5,250 nucleotides of DNA from Pseudomonadota bacterium (GTDB taxonomy: Bacteria > Myxococcota > Polyangia > Polyangiales > Polyangiaceae). The stretch spans positions 1 through 5,250 of the forward strand of contig JAEZYO010000053.1 of the NCBI GenBank assembly GCA_023419055.1, read 5' to 3'. Within the stretch, counting starts at the first letter, position 1; every line of letters begins with the position of its first letter. Both the position numbers and the translations under genes were made by a program. A model generated the notes under the pieces. That model saw only the letters and a program-made list of their open reading frames with translations. It was not told the origin of the DNA and did no database searches. This document shows, one piece after another, positions 1 to 5,250 of the stretch.

Positions 1-1110
1 CCCCTGGAAGGTCCAGTCGGAACGCGACCACGCGGCGCCGGCGCCGAGCACGAGACGCCGGTCGGCGCGACCTGTGAGCTGATCGATCTCGACGGTCGTC
101 TCGATGGAGCCGCTGGTCGTGAGCTTGGGCCGCACCTTGTTCAGGTTCGGGCCCCAAACCTCGCTGTGAGAGACGGATGCGCGCGCTAGCGGGTGCACGC
201 CGCGCTCGGAGTCGATGGTGAGCCCCGGCACCACCGAAGCGCCGACGCCGACTTCGCTCGTGGTGTTGCGGCCCCATCGCCGTTGCCAGCTCTCCACGAC
301 CCCCATGATTTCGGTCTCGGTGTCCGGCACCGAGTTCGCCGATGAGGTCGAGCGCCACTCGAATGCCGCGGTGGTCGCGAGCGAATCGATGCGCGACAGG
401 ACGTACCGGTATTCCACGCCGAAGCTCGGCCCGAACGCGAACGGGACCGTCAGGCGCGACTCCTCGTTGGTGCCGCCGCCCGCGAAGTAGCTGAGAGAGA
501 ACCCGAGGGACGCCCGGCGAGAAAGCACGAACGTGACGGACCCGCGCGTCTCGCTCGAGTAGTAGTCGGCCGACGTGGTGCCCGGCAGGAGGCCTGCTTG
601 CTGCGGTGACTGCCCGGTCTGAGTGCCAGTGCCGTCCGTTCCGTCCGGGACCGTGCCGCCGTCGACGGTGCCGGTTCCGTCGGCCGGCGGTTGCTGCGTG
701 GGATCCACGCCGTCGGCGGGGAGCCCGGTGGCGCCGAGACCGTTCAGCGCGGTAAACGTCCGGGTCCCGTAAGAGACGCGCTGCGAGAGCGCGATGTCCA
801 CCCGCTTGTAGTGCAGGGCGCTCGTCACCCCGGCGGTGTGCAAGAGGTCGCTCTGGTTCTGCTCGGTGAAATTCGTGAACGAGAGGCGAGGCTCGTACGT
901 GAGCGTGAGGCGCACCCGCTCGAAGCCGATCGCGAGCTCCGCGCGGGCTCCCAGATCGGCGTCGAAGGCGCGCTCCGGCGAGGGATCGCTGGTGGTCGCG
1001 TCACCCGGGTGACGCAACCTCGCCTCCGTCCCCGCACCCAGGTTGAGGACGTAGTTCGGCGCTGCCGGTATGGACAGCAAGAGAACCGCGAGCAGCGGCG
1101 CCGGCGTCAC
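1..1110 (-). CDS. Predicted outer-membrane beta-barrel protein, polysaccharide exporter partner (3' end outside window)
   Basis: The frame is open from a GTG at 1110-1108 to the left edge (370 codons seen, no stop). The GTG overlaps the TGA of the OPX gene as GTGA. It is the first usable start, because the same frame has a TGA about 55 bases upstream and no ATG/GTG/TTG between. Residues 4-17 are a short hydrophobic stretch (PLLAVLLLSIPAA), read as a signal peptide although it lacks an N-terminal basic residue. From about residue 20 the chain shows alternating polar/hydrophobic segments with aromatic and glycine residues, such as VRLTLTYEPRLSFTNF, GSVTFVLSRRASLGFSLSYF and FGVEYRYVLSR, typical of transmembrane beta-strands. 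Residues about 129-180 are a Gly/Thr/Asp/Pro/Gln-rich insert. No family was matched by search. Co-translation with an OPX gene suggests the Wzp/EpsX-type barrel that completes the exit channel in Myxococcus-like systems. It could instead be an assembly or modification barrel of the same pathway. Confidence 0.8.
   Translation of the reverse strand, partial: MTPAPLLAVLLLSIPAAPNYVLNLGAGTEARLRHPGDATTSDPSPERAFDADLGARAELAIGFERVRLTLTYEPRLSFTNFTEQNQSDLLHTAGVTSALHYKRVDIALSQRVSYGTRTFTALNGLGATGLPADGVDPTQQPPADGTGTVDGGTVPDGTDGTGTQTGQSPQQAGLLPGTTSADYYSSETRGSVTFVLSRRASLGFSLSYFAGGGTNEESRLTVPFAFGPSFGVEYRYVLSRIDSLATTAAFEWRSTSSANSVPDTETEIMGVVESWQRRWGRNTTSEVGVGASVVPGLTIDSERGVHPLARASVSHSEVWGPNLNKVRPKLTTSGSIETTVEIDQLTGRADRRLVLGAGAAWSRSDWTFQG
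1107..1110 (-). other. GTGA stop/start overlap, translational coupling
   Basis: The TGA ending the OPX gene (1109-1107) shares bases with the GTG starting the barrel gene (1110-1108). No good Shine-Dalgarno sequence lies directly upstream of this GTG. The barrel is therefore probably translated by ribosomes finishing the OPX gene, which would keep the two products in step. The overlap is seen directly; the coupling is inferred. Confidence 0.7.
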
Positions 1111-1715
1111 TCTACGGAGATGACGTCGCCGTTCTGGAGCACGAAGCTCGCCGCGGCCGTGTCATTGTTGGTAAGCCCGTAGTAACTGAAGCGGATGCGC
1201 TGCGGCGGTGATTTCCGCACGACGTAGATCTGGTCGTAATCGGCGAACTCCGTGAGGCCGCCCGCCTGGGCGATCGCCTGGAGCACCCCGGAGCGCGCCT
1301 GGATGTTGTAAAGGCCGGGGCTCGCCGCCTCACCCACGACGGAGATTGAAATCGGCCGCGCCTCCTCCACCGCGACGGTGATGATGGGAGCGTTCAGAAA
1401 GCGCTGGAGCCCCTGGCCGAGGAGCTTTGCCACTTCGCCCGGCGTGCGACCGCGAACCTCGACGTCGCCGATCATCGAGAACGTGATGCGCCCGTCCGCG
1501 CGCACCCGCGTCTTCGTCGAAAAGCGCTCCTCGTTGTAGACCTTGATGTCGAGCAGATCGCCCGCGTCGACGCGATACAGGTCCTCCGGCGCGGCCCGCG
1601 CTTGCTCGGGCAGATCTTGGACCCAGACGTAGGTGTTCGGCGGGCCACAGCTCGACGCCGAGCCCGCGATGAAAAGGGCAGCTACGAGTGATCGAACGTT
1701 GGACGAGAGAGACAC
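1107..1715 (-). CDS. Outer-membrane polysaccharide export (OPX, Wza-family) lipoprotein, short form
   Basis: A 202-residue protein that helps move polysaccharide across the periplasm and outer membrane. Residues 1-22 form a signal peptide (basic R8, hydrophobic 10-18) leading to Cys23. The lipobox is ASSC, weaker than the usual LAGC type but acceptable. Residues about 46-117 match the polysaccharide-export domain, with YRVDAGDLLDIKVYNEERFS, a typical DG-x-I-x-F segment at 74-79 and GRTPGEVAKLL. Residues about 122-175 are one SLBB domain, with VVGEAASPGLY and VLQAIAQAGGLTEFA. The chain stops at GDVISVE, right after SLBB. E. coli Wza is far longer and ends in an outer-membrane helix that is absent here. 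The GTG start is fixed by an in-frame TAA at 1727-1725 and an AAGAG ribosome-binding motif 6 bases upstream. It is divergent from the co-polymerase gene and overlaps the barrel gene by 4 bp. Confidence 0.95.
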   Translation of the reverse strand: MSLSSNVRSLVAALFIAGSASSCGPPNTYVWVQDLPEQARAAPEDLYRVDAGDLLDIKVYNEERFSTKTRVRADGRITFSMIGDVEVRGRTPGEVAKLLGQGLQRFLNAPIITVAVEEARPISISVVGEAASPGLYNIQARSGVLQAIAQAGGLTEFADYDQIYVVRKSPPQRIRFSYYGLTNNDTAAASFVLQNGDVISVE

Positions 1716-1721
1716 GCTCGG

Positions 1722-1726
1722 CTCTT
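1722..1726 (-). promoter_or_regulatory. Ribosome-binding site of the OPX gene
   Basis: On the minus strand AAGAG lies 6 bases before the GTG at 1715. It partly overlaps the in-frame TAA stop at 1727-1725. Together they decide the start, since no earlier start codon is possible in this frame. The match to the anti-Shine-Dalgarno sequence is moderate. Confidence 0.5.
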
Positions 1727-2015
1727 AACTCAATTTTCTGCTCGCCGCAGCCACGCCGGAGACAAGGGTGCCCGTATCTTCGGCCGTGCGGACGGCGCAC
1801 CGCGAGAAAAGCCGTGCATGTCCTCGCCCTCGGCAGAGCGCGAAAGGTCGCCCTCTCGGGAGCGAGCGGGCGCGGTCGATTGCGCAAACCGGAACGGCTC
1901 TCGCCCCGTCGCCTGGACCGAGAACGCGCGCTTCTGGGCCGAGGCGTCGAACCTTCGTTACTTTCGAGACGCGAGCCCGACTGCCCGAAGACGGCGGGGA
2001 AATCGCGAGCTCCCA

Positions 2016-2044
2016 TTGCCAGCCTTTGAAAGGGGCGGTAGCAA
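2016..2044 (+). promoter_or_regulatory. Candidate sigma-70-type promoter for the co-polymerase gene
   Basis: TTGCCA at 2016-2021 (one mismatch to TTGACA) is followed by a 17-base spacer and TAGCAA at 2039-2044 (three of six matches to TATAAT). The spacing is ideal but the -10 is weak. Transcription would begin around 2050, which fits translation from the ATG at 2099 and not from the TTG at 2051. Motif reading by eye only; such matches arise by chance in a region this long. Confidence 0.25.
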
Positions 2045-2081
2045 GACGAGTTGGCGGTACGTCCCAAGTCCGTAGGCCCCC

Positions 2082-2086
2082 GAGGG
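2082..2086 (+). promoter_or_regulatory. Possible ribosome-binding site for the ATG at 2099
   Basis: GAGGG lies 12 bases before the ATG, somewhat farther than the usual 5-9. The competing upstream TTG at 2051 has AGGGG at 2031-2035, 15 bases away, which is worse. This favours the ATG start but does not settle it. Confidence 0.3.
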
Positions 2087-2098
2087 CTCCTCACCCCG

Positions 2099-4639
2099 AT
2101 GTCCCAATCGCCTCAGCTCGAGCCAAGGAGAGTCTCCTCGTTGCCGCCGGCCCAACCCTCCCGACCGGTGCGGACCGCGCCGCTCACCGCGCTCGCGACC
2201 GGCGGGGCCCTGTTTGCCGTCGTGGTGGCAAGCTTCACGGGGTACGCGTTTCTGAGCCGCGCGGTCTACCGCACGGCGGCCGTGGTCCAGCTCGAAGATC
2301 CCAAGGCCGTTCGTCGCGAGCTCCCCGAACCGCTCGAGGCCGCGCGCCGCCTGAGAGAGGTCACGCTCGATCGCCAGATGCTCGAGACCCTGGCGTCGAA
2401 GATCGAGCCGGTCCAAACCCCGGCCGCTCGCGTGGAGCTCGCGCGCCGCATCCGCGCAGCCACGGAAGTCGACACGGTAGACGGCAAGTCGTACGTGATC
2501 GCCTTCTCCGATTCCGAAGCAGAACGCGCGCAGTCGATCTGCAATCAGATCGCGAGCCGGGCCGCCGAGCGCTTGCCGAAGGTGCTCGAGCTTGCCCCCG
2601 GGCCGAGCCCGGAAGAAGCGGAACGGCAGAAGCGAACGGAGCGCATGATGGCGTTCCTCGCCGCGCACCCGGACGCCTGGTCCGCGAGCGACGCCCCTAC
2701 CGAGAAGACGCGCTCGAACGATCCTGCTCTCAGCGCGCTGCGCGTCGAGCGCGACCGGCTCGTCGCCGATCTGGCGCGCGCCCAGGCCGCCGCCACGGAG
2801 GCAGCGTCCGACAATCCTTACGCCGAGTCCCCCTCCATCAAGCCGGATCAGATCAACGCGCGGTTGCGCGAGGTCGATCGCGCGCTCGCGGCTCGCAAGG
2901 ACGCGCTCGAGACTTCGCAGCCGAAGAGCTCGAAGCTGACCCCGGAGCTTCGCGAAGAATGGCAGAAGCTCGTGAAGGACGTCGCGCAGGCGCCCACGGC
3001 GCCGCCGCCTCCGCCACCCTTACGTGCGCGGGTCTCCGAGCGTGCGGTCAAACCGGCGGGCCCCATCTCCCCGAACCGGAAGCTCCTGGTCGGGCTCGGC
3101 GCCGTACTCGGCCTCGTGGTGGGCGGACTCGGCGCGGCGCTCACCCTCGGCGTACAGAAGGCCGCCCGCAGGCGACAGAGCGCACCGCCTGGCCCGCGCC
3201 ACATCGCCTCTTCGACGCCGCCGCCCACGCGAACCATCCTGAACTCCACCCTCGCGCTCGATAAGCCTCCAGAGCCGATCCGACCGAGCACGAAGCCTCC
3301 CGCGAACACCGAACCCGCTCCAGCTGGCGCTCCCGAACCGTATCGGATGAGCTCGAGCGTTCCTCCCCATTTTCAGGAAGCGCTTCAAGAAGGTAGCTTC
3401 AAGATCCCGCCGGCTCGCGTTCCGAGCATCTCGCCCGCGCCGATCCTCCCAGTGGCCGCAACGCCGGCCAAGGCCTTCACGCCTCCCCCGCCACCGATGA
3501 CGCCGTCGCCCATCAAACCAGTGGCGGTGACGGAGCCCTCACCGGGCGTCACGGCGGCGCCCCAAGCCATCGCGACCAAGAACGGCAGCGAGCCGCCGAA
3601 GGCACCGACACCCGGCGCGTCGAAGAGCGCACCGCCGGCTGCCCCCGACCGAAAACCGAAAGCGGTCGTGGCGCCCCCCGTCGACGCCAGCGCGACCGCT
3701 GGGCCACAGCGCCGAGCGACCACCTCGTTCGAGGCGCCGCGGCCCGAAGGTCCCGCCGAGCCGCCCCGCCCGGCGGCTTCCCCGCTCGAGTCCATCCATC
3801 CGCCGTTCACTCCGCCCAACGACGATCGCGCGCGGCTCGAACGTAAGGTGCGAGCCACACCAAAGACCCTCGTCCTCGGCTCCGTGATCGCGCCCGTGAT
3901 CCCGGCGGGACGCTCGACCCCGCCCCCTCCTCCACCCTCGAGCGCCAAGCAGAACCTGCGCGGCACCGGGTACAGCCACGTCAGCAGCAACCCGCCTGCC
4001 GTCGAGCAGGATCTGGTGCAGCCTCGTTCTGTCCCGCCAGGCTGGGCGCCCGATCCGAACGTCGCGCCCGAGTCCCGCCGCGAGCTCTGCGACAAGCTCT
4101 TCCCGCTCGCGCTCGACCGCTGCTTCGTGATCGCGGTCTCGGGCACGCCCGACCCCACGGAATCCAAGTCGCGAGTCGCCGCGGAGCTCGCCGTCTCGCT
4201 CGCCAAGAGCCAGCACCCGCGCGTGCTCCTGCTCGAGGGCAACCGAAACCGCCCTGCGGTTCATCGCCTCATGCGCGTGGACTTTGCCGCGGAGGGCCTC
4301 TCGCGTCAGCTCGAGTCGCGCGCTCGTGGCAACGCGGCTCCGTGGACGGTGAGGCGCTGCAGCGAGACGCTAGACGTCCTCGGCGAGGGATTGAACCGCG
4401 CGCCCGGCATGATGCTGACGCCCACGTTCACGACCGGCGTGAACGAGCTCAAGTCCTACTACGACTTCGTCATCATCGACGGGCCGTTTCTTTACGACTC
4501 CGCGGACTGCAAGGCGCTCGCGGGGATCGTCGACGGCGTCGTGCTCGTGTGCTCCGACGCGCGCGCGAAAGAGCGCCTGGAGCAGCTCACCCCATTCGGG
4601 GTGAAGTCGTTCCAGAGCGTCGTCCCGTACTCGACCTGA
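2099..4639 (+). CDS. Polysaccharide co-polymerase (Wzz/Wzc-type) with long Pro-rich linker and degenerate BY-kinase domain
   Basis: An 846-residue inner-membrane protein expected to control polysaccharide chain length and contact the OPX protein. Order: basic N-terminus; TM1 about 29-52; Wzz-like periplasmic domain about 53-326 with helical/coiled-coil segments at about 209-236 and 248-272 and a PPPPPP run at 302-307; the co-polymerase proline motif (P319, P322, P325) before TM2 at about 329-351; basic RRR at 357-359; a Pro/Ala/Thr/Ser-rich cytoplasmic linker about 360-655; then a P-loop domain about 660-846 resembling the Wzc/CpsD/CapB tyrosine kinases. Walker B is kept (VIID, D794). Walker A reads GTPDPTESKS (682-691), with Ser instead of Gly before K690. 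Walker A' reads LLLEGNRNR, with Glu713 and Asn715 replacing both aspartates. There is no C-terminal tyrosine cluster. Kinase activity is doubtful. ATG 2099 is preferred over an in-frame TTG at 2051, which would add 16 residues. Confidence 0.9.
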   Translation: MSQSPQLEPRRVSSLPPAQPSRPVRTAPLTALATGGALFAVVVASFTGYAFLSRAVYRTAAVVQLEDPKAVRRELPEPLEAARRLREVTLDRQMLETLASKIEPVQTPAARVELARRIRAATEVDTVDGKSYVIAFSDSEAERAQSICNQIASRAAERLPKVLELAPGPSPEEAERQKRTERMMAFLAAHPDAWSASDAPTEKTRSNDPALSALRVERDRLVADLARAQAAATEAASDNPYAESPSIKPDQINARLREVDRALAARKDALETSQPKSSKLTPELREEWQKLVKDVAQAPTAPPPPPPLRARVSERAVKPAGPISPNRKLLVGLGAVLGLVVGGLGAALTLGVQKAARRRQSAPPGPRHIASSTPPPTRTILNSTLALDKPPEPIRPSTKPPANTEPAPAGAPEPYRMSSSVPPHFQEALQEGSFKIPPARVPSISPAPILPVAATPAKAFTPPPPPMTPSPIKPVAVTEPSPGVTAAPQAIATKNGSEPPKAPTPGASKSAPPAAPDRKPKAVVAPPVDASATAGPQRRATTSFEAPRPEGPAEPPRPAASPLESIHPPFTPPNDDRARLERKVRATPKTLVLGSVIAPVIPAGRSTPPPPPPSSAKQNLRGTGYSHVSSNPPAVEQDLVQPRSVPPGWAPDPNVAPESRRELCDKLFPLALDRCFVIAVSGTPDPTESKSRVAAELAVSLAKSQHPRVLLLEGNRNRPAVHRLMRVDFAAEGLSRQLESRARGNAAPWTVRRCSETLDVLGEGLNRAPGMMLTPTFTTGVNELKSYYDFVIIDGPFLYDSADCKALAGIVDGVVLVCSDARAKERLEQLTPFGVKSFQSVVPYST

Positions 4640-4646
4640 GGCTCAG
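4636..4646. repeat. Short palindrome spanning the two convergent stop codons
   Basis: CTGAG and CTCAG flank a single central G. The left arm holds the TGA of the co-polymerase gene, and the right arm holds the reverse complement of the TGA of the glycosyltransferase gene. With 5-bp arms and a 1-base centre it cannot form a normal terminator hairpin. It is recorded because it marks the 3-bp convergent junction; it may be chance. Confidence 0.5.
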
Positions 4647-5250
4647 CGCGGCGCGCCGTTTTCGGGTCGCGACGGCACCGGCCCACGGCGGATCTGCTCG
4701 TGGTAGCGCTCCGCGGTGCGCGACTTGCCGAAAAGGAGCGAGTCCCGCTCGAATCGCCGCAAGTAGTCGCGGTAGTCGCGCTCTTCCATGCGCGGCGCGC
4801 GCTTCATGCTCGCCTGCACGTAACCGACGAGGATGCCGAGCCCGCCGAGCACGTACGGCTGCTCCGCCATGCGATAGAGCGAGACGGCCGCGATGTAGTA
4901 GGGCGTCGAGCCCATGAAGTACTTGCCGCGGCCCCAGCGTTTGCGCCCGTTCCACAAGTTGACGTGGCTCGAGCCCATCTGGCGGAGGTGAATGATGCGA
5001 AGCTCCGGGTCGTCGACCGAGCTTGCGACCCAGCCCTTCATGCGGCAAAGGTGCCCGTCGATACCGTCCCAGCACACCTCGCGCACGAAGCCGCCGATGT
5101 CCTTGAAGCACGGCACCTTGTAGAACTTGATCGGTCCGACCGAGTTCTCGTCGCCGGTGCGCTCCCGGACGAGCTTGCCGTCCTCGGTCCGGAGGTGGAG
5201 CTTGCCGGAGAGGGTGCCGAGCCAGGGATCCGCTTCGAAGAGCTCCACCG
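4643..5250 (-). CDS. Glycosyltransferase family 2 (GT-A), C-terminal part (5' end outside window)
   Basis: The frame enters from the right edge and ends at a TGA (4645-4643), giving about 202 codons. The GTG at 5248 is internal and is not the start. The seen part fits the second half of a GT-A glycosyltransferase: an LSGKLHLR segment; FYKVPCFKDIGGF, matching the common acceptor-side 'iGGF' element; then WDGIDGHLCRMKGW, where the acidic pair D61/D64 (counted from 5248) sits at the usual ED/catalytic-base position. It continues with a conserved-looking HLRQMGSS and GRKRWGRGKYFMG. A hydrophobic stretch follows at about 112-148 (YYIAAVSLYRM to LGILVGYVQASM), suggesting membrane association, and then a charged tail. 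The N-terminal nucleotide-sugar half (DxD) lies outside the window, so sugar specificity cannot be judged. Position beside the export genes suggests it adds a sugar to the lipid-linked repeat unit. Confidence 0.85.
   Translation of the reverse strand, partial: VELFEADPWLGTLSGKLHLRTEDGKLVRERTGDENSVGPIKFYKVPCFKDIGGFVREVCWDGIDGHLCRMKGWVASSVDDPELRIIHLRQMGSSHVNLWNGRKRWGRGKYFMGSTPYYIAAVSLYRMAEQPYVLGGLGILVGYVQASMKRAPRMEERDYRDYLRRFERDSLLFGKSRTAERYHEQIRRGPVPSRPENGAPR

Larger units (their letters stand above)
1716..2098. other. Divergent intergenic region between the OPX and co-polymerase genes
   Basis: This stretch of about 380 bases separates two divergently transcribed export genes and should hold the promoters for both. 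It includes an AT-richer patch near 1724-1738, just upstream of the OPX start, and short CGAA/TTCG-type inverted elements: TCGAA at 1947-1951 and TTCGA at 1963-1967, 11 bases apart. An imperfect GC-rich hairpin spans 1849-1872 (arms CGCCC and GGGCG). None of these is strong enough to name a regulator. Open frames cross it on both strands, but they have Arg/Pro/Ser-rich composition and no recognisable domain, so I treat the region as non-coding. No clear sigma-54 element was found. Confidence 0.6.

Noticed and set aside
1849..1872. Imperfect hairpin (CGCCC...GGGCG) as a regulatory RNA element
   Set aside because: Short GC stems like this are expected by chance at this base composition, and it lacks a T run or a recognisable riboswitch core.
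1818..2075. Possible 85-codon ATG gene in the intergenic region
   Set aside because: Second codon positions are as GC-rich as the others, the product is Arg/Ser-rich without a recognisable motif, and no good ribosome-binding site precedes it. It could be re-examined if homologues were found.
1330..2094. Minus-strand open frame across the intergenic region and the 5' half of the OPX gene
   Set aside because: It is out of frame with the clearly recognised OPX protein and the translation is Arg-rich without domains. It also would remove the OPX start region.
1768..3264. Plus-strand open frame of nearly 500 codons overlapping the start of the co-polymerase gene
   Set aside because: Its product is extremely Arg/Pro/Gly-rich with no domain. 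It lies in an alternative frame of a gene with clear TM and Wzz features, a common shadow in high-GC DNA.
3385..4264. Long minus-strand open frames opposite the Pro-rich linker
   Set aside because: The Gly/Ala/Arg-rich translations mirror the Pro/Ala codons of the real plus-strand gene. They show no signal, start context or domain.
4647..4666. GC-rich palindrome followed by TTTT, possible intrinsic terminator after the co-polymerase gene
   Set aside because: The symmetric element (GGCGCGCC core) leaves only a 3-4 bp stem once a loop is allowed. The T run is only four bases, and it lies inside the glycosyltransferase coding sequence.
4342..4917. Plus-strand open frame crossing the convergent junction
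   Set aside because: It overlaps the kinase-like domain in another frame and runs antisense to the glycosyltransferase. The product is almost entirely Arg/Ala-rich.

Overview
The window is GC-rich chromosomal DNA with strong G/C preference at third codon positions. It carries an envelope-polysaccharide locus of the Wzx/Wzy type. Lipoprotein export components, a separate outer-membrane barrel gene and long Pro/Ala-rich linkers suggest a Gram-negative bacterium, most plausibly a myxobacterium (Myxococcota, perhaps Polyangiales). That assignment is an inference from style and gene content; there is no rRNA or other marker here.

Layout, left to right: (1) positions 1-1110, minus strand, a predicted outer-membrane beta-barrel protein, cut by the left edge and starting at a GTG that overlaps the upstream stop codon; (2) 1107-1715, minus strand, a short outer-membrane polysaccharide export (OPX/Wza-family) lipoprotein; (3) 1716-2098, a divergent intergenic region with a weak candidate promoter; (4) 2099-4639, plus strand, a large inner-membrane polysaccharide co-polymerase with a Wzz-like periplasmic domain, two membrane helices, a cytoplasmic Pro-rich linker of about 300 residues and a C-terminal BY-kinase-like domain with altered nucleotide-binding motifs; (5) 4643-5250, minus strand, the C-terminal part of a family 2 glycosyltransferase, cut by the right edge and converging on gene 4 with a 3-bp gap.

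Working model: the glycosyltransferase helps build the repeat unit, the co-polymerase controls chain length and links the inner-membrane polymerase to the outer membrane, and the OPX protein with the barrel forms the exit path. The OPX protein ends directly after its single SLBB domain, so it has no C-terminal membrane-spanning helix of its own. The barrel encoded with it in a 4-bp overlap is the natural partner for crossing the outer membrane. The two most interesting points are this split OPX plus barrel exporter and the probable pseudokinase fused through an unusually long linker to the co-polymerase. No mobile element, CRISPR array, tRNA or rRNA was seen.
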